Assembly: GCA_935421135.1 (NCBI GenBank)
Contig: OW285196.1
Span: 5,685,001 to 5,749,000, forward strand
Source of the DNA: Bugulina stolonifera
Taxonomy: Eukaryota; Bryozoa; Gymnolaemata; Cheilostomatida; Bugulidae
Length of the DNA: 64,000 nt
Direction: 5' to 3'
Position numbers and translations under genes: made by a program. The notes beneath the pieces are model-generated. The model had not been told where the DNA came from. It made no database searches and worked only from the letters and a program-made list of their open reading frames with translations. Below, piece after piece: positions 48,190 to 58,904 of this stretch (the first letter of the stretch is position 1; every line of letters starts with the position of its first letter).

Positions 48190-51100
48190 CTTCTTATTCT
48201 CTCTCCTTGTAGCTGTAGTCTAGACCCAAAGTAGAAAGTAATGCTCAATGATATAGCATCATTACTTATATACACAATATTCTGCTTCCCACCAAATTTT
48301 AGTTTAGGTTCTAGAATTATGATTGGATACAGTCATGATATTTTCTTTGCAATAGCCTTCCTTTTTTAGGAAGGAATAGAGATAAAATGTATGCACATGT
48401 ACATGTATAATAATTCATTGCATATAATATATACAATAGTATTATATCTCAATGTACAGTGTAGTTACTTTCCTTGTTTAATGGGACGTCTGCCATGATT
48501 GTATTGGACACGCCCCAATGACATAGATGTTGCCAGTACTATAACTGCTGGTTGAAAAAATAATATAACTGTCATCACGTATGTACCAGCTAAACTGTGT
48601 CTGATAGCAAACTTTATTTTCAACATGTACATGTACATGCACATGTACATGTACATGTGCATGTGTATGTACATGTAGTGCATTTTAACATCAACATGAG
48701 CTAAACACAACAAGTGCCAAATTTTTATAATAATTTACTACTAGATTGACTAACTAGTATTGCCTTAGCTAGAAGAGTGGACAATAATTGCGAGGGTTAA
48801 AAAAATCGAGCCTGTAGGGAAGACAACTCTATTGTCTGTACAACTTCTTTGCTTGTCTATTAGAGAAACTACAATGTAGGCTTCTCAGTAGGCTAACAAC
48901 ATTATACATATGGTGCCCAATTACTGCTCAATTATTTGCAATATTAAAATAGTTTACACAGTAGTAACTATTGTTAACATGCATGTATAAGCACTTCACA
49001 TCAGTACTCCTTGACAAATTAATTGTAGGTGTCTAGAGTGGAATCCACTCCCAATTTGTTTTAAAGTAATGCACTAATTGGTAGATTTTATGTATTTACA
49101 CGTAGAGCTTCAACACGTCAAAATAAGGGGTGTAGAGACACTATATTATAATGTATTGCATTTATGGATATTTCAGTTGGTTCCCAAGTAGAGGACAAGG
49201 CACACTACATAATAAATATATATTGTCCCACTTACATGTATGTAGTTTCATAGAATGTTGGGCTATTAGAAATGTGGAAATGCAGAATACTGAAACACAA
49301 AGAGCTCAGTAGCATACAATAAATCCACAAACCTTGAATATCTGTTACCCTCACCATATGAAACTGTGTGTACTGATTGACCAAGTGATGCTAATGCCTA
49401 TAACATAATAATTGATGTCATGTTCTCCTGGTGGACCTACAGCACAAATTTATGAAGGGGAAAACTTCCAAGATATTGCATGATGTATTAGAACAACTGT
49501 AAGCCGCTTAAGAATTATTGAAAGGAATGTGCTACCATGGAACAGTGGGAATCCTATCTTACATATGAACATGTAGATCTTGACAGCATTACATATTTAA
49601 TCATACATGTAGATAATGCAGTAGCAATTACTTCTTGGTCAAAATTTACCTAAATTGGTGTGTGACTAAGAACTGAGTACCATTAAAATTTTGATATTTT
49701 GCCTGTAAAGTATCGCAGTGTTATTCCTAACTTTATCATTAAGAAAGATGAGTGTCATGTACATTGATGTTTTAGAGGTAACAAGTTATTCAGTAGCTTT
49801 TAAATAATTGGAAGCTATTTTTAGTCTACAATTGGTGGATGATGCTAAATAAAAAGTTGGCTCTGTTATTATTATTATTTTGAGCTACTTAGAAAAACAC
49901 AACATTATCCAATATTTAGTTAATGAGTAATAGTATAACTATCTAGAACACATAAGTAGTGTAGTAAACATTGACCTAAAACTGCAAATATCTATGTCAC
50001 GATGGCACCAGAAAAGCTCCACTCAATTAGCGTAACAGTTTCAAATAGTTTCAAAATGTGTTGGCAACTATATTCAACTGATAAAATTAGAAAGTCTGGT
50101 CCAAATATTCGCTGCCAAAAGGAAACAAAAAATCATGATGATCTTTAACTCACCACGTTTTTGCTCTGATTGTTGTTTGGATTAAAGGAAGTAATTGTAT
50201 CGACTAAGCATATAGCATGACCCAAGTGATGAGTTCTAACTACAGTGTAAGTGCTTATCCAGTAATTATTAGATTCATGGAAAATTAATAAAGTAATAGC
50301 AGACAGCTACTTTTCCCTTTAGCCCCAATGGGCTGTTTTCAACCATTTGAAAGAAAAAATATAAATAGTTACCCATCATCATCTGACCAATGAAACGATA
50401 ATCATGATAATTTACTGCATTTCTATTTTAATTGTTGATGAGTTTTATGCATTAATGTCATTTGTATAATTATTATGGTTCCCAGAAAATGATCAAAAAT
50501 ATGATGCTGAATCATTAACTGGTTAAACAGTCACATTCAGAATATACATGTATGTACACAAGTTTCATTCTACTGAAATATAACATGATAACAGTTTGCA
50601 GTGTCTTTAGTTGACACACTTGTTGTTCTATTGAACTGTAGCTAAAGGATTGACAAAGTCAGGCCACAGTTAGTATGTACAATGTACATGTATTTATTCA
50701 AATGATACTGCTATCTAGTCCTCTGTGATATGTCTGTTCATGGTGGAGTCTTACCAAATGATCTAAGTGGACATAGTAATTAGCAGATATTTGCATATTT
50801 TAAACAATGCGTACGTTCACAATCTGCTATTTGGCTATCAAAATGAAGGACTCAGTTTTGAATGAATGTAGTGGATTTTAGTTCCATCATTTTGATGGCT
50901 ATAGATTTAACTCATGAATTATTTTCATTTACAACAAAATTAATCATGGATTGAGCTCCTATCTAGCATCTCTGCGGCTGACTAAATTTAGTGCAAGTCT
51001 AACAGCCTAGCATCAAATAAAATTTAAATCGTGATCATGAAAAGCAAACTTGACTATTTTAACGAATTAAAAATTAGTGATAATTCCAAGTAAAGGTGTT

Positions 51101-51674
51101 AGGACGTGTTTTGTGTAATATGGACGTTGTCTGAACATTAGCTTGGCCTATCTGCATGAGTATACTTGGGATTTATGTAAGCAATTGAGCATAAAGACTT
51201 TGTAATTATGTAGATTATTTGCTGTACAGGTCTGCAATATAAGTGCTGAGGTGGCAACATTGTTTGGCTGAGAAAAAAAACACGTGTATCGTTTACTGAA
51301 TGATGATTAGATTTACTGGATGCATTGTAGGGAGGCTATACTAAAAATAAATTTCTTTAACTTTAGCAAACCAAAGTGGATAATAGCAAAACAGAAATAA
51401 AGCAGCCGTGTTCCTTTTCACAGGAAATAAAAAATAAATAGAAAGTCTGAAAACTGGTTTCAATAATAAGAGTTATACTCCCATTGAAAATCTTAAAGCA
51501 AGTCCAAACAACTCATATTTTTTTATAAAAGACGTTTCAGAACATATACCAGTAAAGAAATCATTCTACCGAAATACAATGCACATGTTCATAAAACACT
51601 TTTTGTATCAAAATTAAATGACAAGCTTGTCTTCTCGGTACTTCTATTACGCCACCTGTAGTATGACTTGAGCA
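48190..51674. other. Non-coding region upstream of the NHL gene
   Basis: No exons found. An acatgt microsatellite lies at about 48625-48677. A block at about 49420-50400 is an old duplicate of 41560-43080. Words at about 48475-48550 (TTTAATGGGACGTCTGCC) have diverged relatives near 53955. Confidence 0.4.
49420..50400. repeat. Old non-coding duplication, copy 2
   Basis: Diverged in-order matches to the 41560-43080 block: GGGGAAAACTTCCAAGATATT, TAGTCTACAATTGGTG, TTGGCAACTATATTCAA, AAGGAAACAAAA and CTGACCAATGA. It lies about 7.5 kb from copy 1, on the other side of the NHL gene. Confidence 0.45.
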
Positions 51675-51769
51675 TCATTTTTGAACATCAGAGGTGGTCT
51701 TTATTGTTGTGGTTGTACATGTAGGAGCGGTAGTTGTATCCAGTGCAGTTGAAGCTGCTGTAGAAGAAC
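51675..51769 (-). CDS. Isolated Ser/Thr-rich terminal exon (possible gene remnant)
   Basis: On the minus strand, a CCCTTCAG acceptor is followed by a phase-1 frame of about 30 residues (SSTAASTALDTTTAPTCTTT, then IKTTSDVQK and stop). The composition and the phase-1 acceptor match the stalk exons of the CTLD genes at 16.7-31 kb. There is no hydrophobic tail and no CTLD exon upstream on the minus strand up to 56 kb. It may be a relic of a CTLD-mucin paralogue, part of an unrecognised gene, or chance. Confidence 0.35.
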
Positions 51770-54700
51770 CTGAAGGGAATTAATTAAAATTATTTTTGCA
51801 ACACAGCTGGTAAGAAATTACATTGTATCTGTTAAGAATTCTAAAGTCGAAGATTAGTTGACTACACTATGTAATTCTGCTGCACAAGCATAAAGCTTAT
51901 AATTTGCAAGTTCGCACCATAACTATGACAGCTGTGTTTCTACATACATTCACACGTACACGTACACGTACACACGGTGATGGTAGCATATTGGAAAGTT
52001 TTGTTCTACATGTAATAGGCCTAAAGTTATTTGGGAGAGAGAATAACCTCTACTACATTGTGTAGTGTCATAAAATGACATTGATTCAGAGTGGTGTAAT
52101 TGAAAGAGTCGTACTTCTATGGACCCATGGAAATCCACATCTTGACATTTTTATTTCTCAATTCACATTAGGTAATGCAATAATAGCAACAATCTGGTTC
52201 AACAGAGTTATTTTTAACCGAAGCTGAATGGAGGTTTAAAAATCCACCATTACTTCCTTGTCAGGTTGTCATCGATAGACTAAATCGGCACGAAACCTCA
52301 ATCTACTCAGTTTATAAGTGGAATGTTGTACCTGTCAACTGCTTGGGTGGCAGAAATATTGTTGAAATCGGGGCAATGTTTTGGTAAAAGTGATTGCCCA
52401 TTCTCAGCAATGAATATTACATCTTGCAGCTTGACTGATAAGATGGACAATCATGAACGCGCTTTGACTTGCCACTGCTTAGCTACAATGTTGACGTAGA
52501 TTTGTTGAAGTTTTATGCTTATAATGATAATATAATAATTTGAGTTATTAGTTCTGTTGTGGAATTCTAATCACCTATTGATAGCAGACTTTTATTTCTA
52601 GTATGTATTTGTTAACAGTGTCACCGAGAACAGTATCATAAGCAGTATCATAATATAATACATACACTATAAGACTATGCAAATATTTTCTTGTTGAATG
52701 GGGAGTTTGCAATGGATGCATCACATTCTACAAAGTTGTAGAAGTTGTAGCTCAATGACTGTGAATTTAATTAATTCTCTGTTGCTAAACATCCAAGACA
52801 TCAGCCATCAAATATAATGCTCACAAAGACATAGAAAGAAATCAGACAATAATAGTACTTGCAATAATAGTGTAATTAGTCACAGACAAGTAGAGTTAGA
52901 ATTGTGAATGTAGCTGTCCATGAGAGGCTGGACAGGTATGCTGGAACACCACAGTATAAGCAGCCAAAATAATGAGCAGGATATTTCAAAATATGAGATT
53001 AGTGGTAGTAGCATGTGTAGTGTAGACGTGCAGTGTCTTTTAGAGAGTCCTCTACTAGTGCAGGAATAAAGTTGTGGACGTGGTAGATACAGTTAGTAAA
53101 ACTTCGCAAATATTTTAATAGAAACATATTATATAATATACATGTACAATGCAAGCAGTATTGATAAAAGTCATTATTATATTGCTATTATTATTGGTCA
53201 TTATTAATTAAATCTACATGTACATGTATATTAATGTATTTTACTACTTGCTGTAACTCCTAGAATTTTATATGCCATCTACATGACTTGATACCTTCAC
53301 TTGGTATTGTCAGATATGCCAGTTGAGAGAAATTCAGAGTAGTATTCTTCTCGATATAATTACAACTGTACTGATGCAATGCATTCCTTTTCTTCTGGAA
53401 CATAGTTGTCAGTTCTTTTACTCGTTTTTAATGGATGATAATTGTCAGATTATTTGAGTAAATTTAGGCATAATCATCGCAAGTGAATATTAGAAGGCCA
53501 CGATGCCTTAGAATTTGTTTCAATAAATGAAAAAGTGGAATGAAATAGATTGGGCAAGCAGCTAATCTGAGTAGCTATTACTAGCCAGTTGCAATGCACT
53601 TTAGCTAACTGGCTTTTGTTAATGTATAGTATAAGAACTACCGATGTGCTATAGGGCTTTTGGTAGTAGTGCCGACGTTATTATTCCCCGAGATTTTTCC
53701 TGGCACACACAGGTGATTTTCAATGCAGACACTAAAACAATCAACTAAAACGACCGTTCCACCTTGGATTTGTTAGCAGGATCGGCGTTCCGGATCATTC
53801 CGGTACCCATTCACCATTGTGTAGGTCATGTAATGGGCAATAACCATGGATCCCATGGCAAGAAATAAGTAATGGATGCCGCTGATGAACTAATGTGCAC
53901 ATGCAGTATGCTACCTTGTAACACTAAAATACAGTGCTAGTGTATTTATATCCTTCATTTAATGGGATGTTTGTAATGTCTGCACTAGACAGACCATAAT
54001 TTTTTAAGTGGCCAGCACTATGACTGTGAACAGTAGACGTGATATTGCAACTCCCGAATAAACATAATGCCAGAGAACCATAAATGTCTAATGTTAGGCA
54101 TGTACATGTACTACTAGCTTAGGTAGTCAGCACTGGCCAGTTGGGAAAATTAGATCACCTCAACAAACAGTAAATTTAAACAGGCTAAACATGTAGGGGA
54201 GATAATTTCATTGTCTGTAAACCAAAGTTCTCAGATCTCAATCAATCACAGATAATAAGATATGCTTCAAACAATTGCCTTAATTTCTACAACAATAGAT
54301 AATTTTAGTACACATACGGACATCCACATGCACATGTAACTTGGTGCATACATGTAGATGTATATGTACACATGGAGGTTTTCGTCGCGAAGAAGGTTTT
54401 CCTTCCATGCCATATCAAACTATAATAATATCCAGCTGTTAGAAGCCATGGTGGCCCCTCAATTAGCTTTGCTATTGGGCAGCCACGTTAAAGAATTGTG
54501 TTTGGCGCCACAGATATTATTATTATTAATAATAGAGACAAATGTTCAGAGCGCAGTTATATAGTTCTCAAATGGAAAGTTTGTTGCATGACCCACTCTA
54601 CAGGAATTGCCTGCACAATGATCATGATATTCAATGATAAGATAACTCCTCATTGTGTACAATATCACTGTGGCAACGTGACTTTTATTTTATAGCTATA

Positions 54701-54841
54701 TGGAGTGCTTTACCATAGAACTCAGCTAACTGACCTTTGGGAGGTAGACATTGCACTTGTAGTATGCAGCTTACACCGAGTACAGGCTATAATGTTGATC
54801 CTTGAATGTACAATGTGCGTTTAACCACAATTAATTACTTA
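51770..54841. other. Non-coding region with diverged duplicate words
   Basis: Nothing coding is supported. AGTTTATAAGTGGAATGTTG at about 52310 relates it to the 41.5-43 kb block, and about 53955-54035 resembles about 48475-48550. Several independent duplication relics are therefore likely. Confidence 0.35.
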
Positions 54842-55471
54842 CAGACATGGGCACTCGAGTCATTTTACTCGACTCAAGTTAACTCGAGCAACAGCTTTTC
54901 ATTACTTTTAATTGACTTGTGTTTTGTATTGTGTGAAAGCTGGGAATTGACTTTTACTTCTACTCTCCTACAAAGCATGATGCTTGACTCTTACTTTACT
55001 CTAATCTCTCAGCTATCAATGATAATTCTATTGGTTTGGTGTAATTATGTAATAAGTCTTGTCCACCATAGAGAAGCTGAGAGGCTTATAGATAAACAGA
55101 CCTACCATTATAACAAGTGCAAATTTGAAGTAGCTTTTGTTCCTCAGAACTACTATAACTGACAGAAAATCGGATCTAACACTAAGTGTGTGTTGTTACA
55201 CTTGTATACATCAGAAATTTGTGTTATACAAAATTCCCATTGGTATTCTCTTTGACATACCGCTGTACTTTTGACTCTACTCTGACTCTAGCATTTTGGC
55301 ACTAGTTGCTTGACTCTTACTTTACTTTTCAAAATGGCTGTTTATTTACTCTTACTCTACTTTTGACTTGCTTCATCCGATGAGTTGACTCTAAATTACT
55401 TTTTATCAATTGGGAATATATACTCTTACTTGACTCTTGACTTGAGTATTTGTCTGCTTGGCACATGTCTG
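54842..55471. mobile_element. hAT-like MITE with perfect 8-bp target duplication (GACTC family)
   Basis: The terminal repeats CAGACATGGGC and, reverse complemented, CAGACATGTGC start with the CAG typical of hAT ends. The flanks ATTACTTA at 54834-54841 and 55472-55479 are identical. The subterminal regions are reiterated GACTC/ACTCGA words on the left and TTGACTCTTACTTTACTC-like words on the right. At 630 bp it is non-autonomous. Confidence 0.88.
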
Positions 55472-55479
55472 ATTACTTA

Positions 55480-56339
55480 ATATATAAAGCCCATGCTATA
55501 GATAATGGTTGGCTACCTGCAATTCATTGCACTACTTACCACAGCATAAACTGTAACTTGCCAGTTAATCATTGCACAGAGAGAGAGTTATTTATGCATG
55601 GCAGTTAATGTTGGCTCAGTAGGATTACTAGACTTCGATAAGAACATAACAGTGTTACCATGCTGACAGGAAGTCATAGTAACCATGGACAATAATATTC
55701 TTTAATATTGGACTCATAAAGACTACACAGCGCTTGCATTTCTCACGGATGCCACTAATCTGTAGTTCTCGACTAATTGTATCTGTTTCCACAAGAGAAA
55801 AGTCTCAATTCAAAGACTGATTCCGGGAGATTTCTAGCCAAAATAGTTTAGAAAAAATGCATTTATCTGCCAAGAAACTTAGTGATGGAATAAATTATGA
55901 TTCAAGCGCGCTAATGGTTGAAGATAGTAATAATATTGTTTGGCTGCTTAGCTTGAATTTCTCCAAACTATAATGACAACGACTGATGGTGTGACACTAG
56001 AAACATGCAGCTGGTTGACCAAGTTATCAGTAGTGGAGTTAGATTAGTTACAGCTGTCTGCATTAACCAATGGTAGAAGGAAGTTGGTTACAGGTGTCTG
56101 TATTCGTATCGTAGGAGAGTTTATCTTCAGCACAGCTGCTGGAAAGAGCTATATGTAAGTAGTATAGTCAGTGCACTTCTAGACAGACACGCACTCATTA
56201 ATCCCTGTTTTCAACCAATCACAAGCCGGTATTTCCGATTTCAACCAATCACAGAAGAGCACAAAAATTTTGCACACGACCTTGCCAAGGTCACCCCAAA
56301 ATCCCCCCTTCTGATTGGTCGAAAAAACATTTGCACACT
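55480..56339. other. Non-coding spacer
   Basis: AT-rich sequence with no gene. It becomes abruptly GC-rich after about 56280, where AACCAATCACA-like words repeat (about 56214 and 56244). Confidence 0.4.
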
Positions 56340-56457
56340 TGACCCCGAACCCGGCCACGACCCCTTCCCTCCCTCCTTCCCGCCCTCCTCCCCTCCCCCT
56401 CCCCCACCTCCCACTCCTCCCCCACTCCCCGCCACCGCCCTCGTCTCGTCCGCACCA

Positions 56458-56489
<32 letters not shown>

Positions 56490-56830
56490 CTCACCGCCGC
56501 CACCGCCGCCACCGCCGCCGCCACCACCGCCCTCACCACCGCCGCCGCCACCGCCGCCACCACCGCCACCACCGCCACCGCCGCCACCGCCATCACCGTC
56601 ATCACTGCCACCCATCCTCCACCGCCGCCCACCCTCCCCCCCCGCAACCCCCACTCACCCGAACGACCGATCGTTTGAGGCGGTCAAGCCGCGTCCGCCC
56701 ACGTTGCGTGCGGCGCCGACCGTACACGTGGAGGCGACGCCGGTGTCCCGTATCCACCGGGCCAAGCGACTAGGCAGCGGCCCGCCGCTTCTCCTGCGCC
56801 CTCCACTCGAAAAGCTTGTGATCTAAGCGA
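56340..56830. other. GC-rich island with CCACCGCCG trinucleotide-type repeats
   Basis: About 490 bp of very high GC in an AT-rich window. The core (about 56448-56610) is a cytosine-rich run of CCACCACCGCCGCC words, and it is followed by CG-dense unique sequence (about 56660-56790). Frames across it translate as poly-Gly/Ala on the minus strand and His/Arg/Pro on the plus strand, which reflects composition. It could be a CpG island, a repeat, or foreign or misassembled sequence. Confidence 0.75.
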
Positions 56831-56879
56831 GCGAATTCGGCTGCGCTTCGCCTACAGCTCTCATTAGCGATAAGAAGAA

Positions 56880-57345
56880 GTACTACGGAAGGCTTGGTTT
56901 ATGATGTGCATTGCATTGTTAATAAAGAAATGTGTAAAGTCTTGGCTATAAATACACTGATGGGAAGAAGGGTTGGTTCTATGATATACATTGTATTGAC
57001 AATAAAGAAACGTGTGCATGTGTTAAGTCAGCATATATAATACATTAAATAAACTTTCCACAATGGTGACAATAGAATGAATAAAAGATTGTGTACATGT
57101 GTTAAAACACAATTGAAAGAATAAAAGACACATATTTAAAAGAGTATGTCATATCTATTATTAGCAAGAAAGTCTGTGTGCATGTGTTAAGACAGTGTAT
57201 ATTATACATTAGATAAACTTTTCACAATAGTAGCAATAGAATAAATAAAAGGTTGTGTGCATGTGTTAAGTCAGCATTATGTAATATATTAAATAAACTT
57301 TTCACAATAGTAGCAATAGAATAAATAAAAGAGGAGTTTAGGTAC
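56880..57345. repeat. Inverted repeat, left arm
   Basis: Reverse complemented, it matches 63590-64000 over at least 400 bp. Shared words include CTATTGCTACTATTGTGAAA, TTTATTTAATGTATTATAT, GACTTAACACATGCACACA and TCTTTTATTCTTTCAATTG. The arm is itself made of diverged tandem units (AATAAACTTTTCACAATAGT occurs several times). It begins directly after the stop of the IkB-like gene. Confidence 0.85.
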
Positions 57346-57348
57346 TTA

Positions 57349-58751
57349 TTACTCATCTTCATCAGAAGTCGTAGGAGCTATAATGTTTACGACTTCGGTC
57401 TCAGCATACTCTAATTGATATGCTCCAGCTCCAAACTCTTGACACAGTCTTACCTACAAGATGATTTTAGTTTTTTACTCAGACGAATATCACTCAAGGT
57501 GGACAAAGCAAGAAATCTATACTTCTTTATGTTGTTGGACCCGTACCATATCTGCTGATTTGTAGAGGTGAGCTAGTTGTTGAGGGGTTTCACTTTTGTA
57601 GTTACGAACTTCAGAATCAGCTCCCAATCTTAGACATGTATGTAGACATTCGTAGTCTTCATTCTCTATGGCAATGTGAGATGGGGCGTATCCATCTCCC
57701 ATTCGCTATAATATCAAACAAGAGAATAGAATTAAACTCCCCATCTAACTTATCAATTCGATCTACTTTACTTTTATTCCACTGTAATGTATTCACTTAC
57801 CCTCATATCTAAGTCAGCCCGAGTATTTTTTTTAGTACCTTTAGTGCCTCTCTATGCTTGCTGCTATGCGCTGTTTCAACAATGAGGTGGACTACACTCC
57901 TTCCATCATGATTGTAGCTCTGTACATTGTCTTGGGGAAGTGATTTGTAAGGAACTCTGAAGTATGGATGCTTTACTTCTGCTCTGGTCAAACTTGTGGT
58001 TAGAGCATGAATAACCTTAGCTCTCCCCAGACGTGCAGCAATGTGAAGGGGGGTGTCACCTTCCAAATAAACATTAGCAATATAGATAAGTACTGAGTTG
58101 TTACAAGTTCTGCAACACTTTATTTTTTAACAAGCAATGCATGCAAACATTGGTGCTATAAAACACTAACCCCAAGCATCGGCTATTGCTCCATCCGCTC
58201 CCCTTGTGATGATGAGGCGAATTAGTGAATCCGAACAATAAGACTGTACAGTTAGGTGAAGTAACGTCTGCCGATTCGCATTCTTTGTATTCAGTTGTTT
58301 GTGACTCCTCGCAACAAATACCGCGAGTGCAACCTCACTACATCATTTAGCATGATATTTGTTTTTCACATAGTTGAGAGGTAGTTATATGGGAAATTTG
58401 TCTATCATATTTTATTTTGATCATAAAAGACAATACGAAACAAAAAAAATAGTTGGAAGTATGTATAACTTACAACTCTTCATCCTTTCCATCTTGCTCC
58501 CAAAAGATAGAACGAATTTCTTCTAGTAACTGTGTGCTAAGCTTATTACGAATATCGGTTAAAGGATCCCATTTCTGCCAGTCTAGAGGTAAGCTTTTTT
58601 GGAGAAAGAGCTCAGACACCCCCTCAAATAAGTCTTTATTCTCATACTTGCTTTGTTCTGTTCATCTTTCCACTGTTACCTTCATCAGCTCTTGGTTTAT
58701 AGGAGTCATTAGCTTGTTGCTATACTCGCTTGATCCATATCCACTTTCCAT
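57349..58751 (-). pseudogene. IkB-like ankyrin-repeat protein gene, with two apparent lesions
   Basis: Minus-strand exons: 58751-58680, 58646-58474, 58337-58171, 58059-57801, 57705-57523, 57453-57349. The N-terminus MESGYGSSEYS resembles the DSGxxS phosphodegron of IkB proteins. Ankyrin repeats follow (NRQTLLHLTVQSY, GDTPLHIAARLGRAKVIHAL, DGRSVVHLIVETAHS, DGYAPSHIAIENEDYECLHT), then an acidic end TSDEDE. The length would be about 319 aa, as in IkB-alpha. Lesion 1: exons 1 and 2 are in one frame but separated by a TGA (58662-58664). Only a 33-nt GT-AG intron (58647-58679) would remove it. Lesion 2: an A8 run (57826-57833) is one base short of keeping the ankyrin frame into NTRADLDMR. Either this is a decayed gene, or there is a micro-intron plus a homopolymer error. 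No Rel domain is present. Confidence 0.75.
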
Positions 58752-58904
58752 GCTATTTGTGTGCTAACCTTCTTTAATTTCTATTAAGAACAGACTGGAG
58801 CTAGAAAGAGTTAACTAAACTACTGTTTCCACCTCTCTTTATATAGTGAATAAAAAGATACAAATAAAGCTGATTGGCTAACAGCATATACATTGGAGCG
58901 CATT

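Noticed and set aside
56241..56773. Poly-Gly, Ala/Val-rich and His/Arg/Pro-rich frames in the GC-rich island
   Set aside because: All follow from trinucleotide-like composition; no frame extends into non-repetitive conserved protein.
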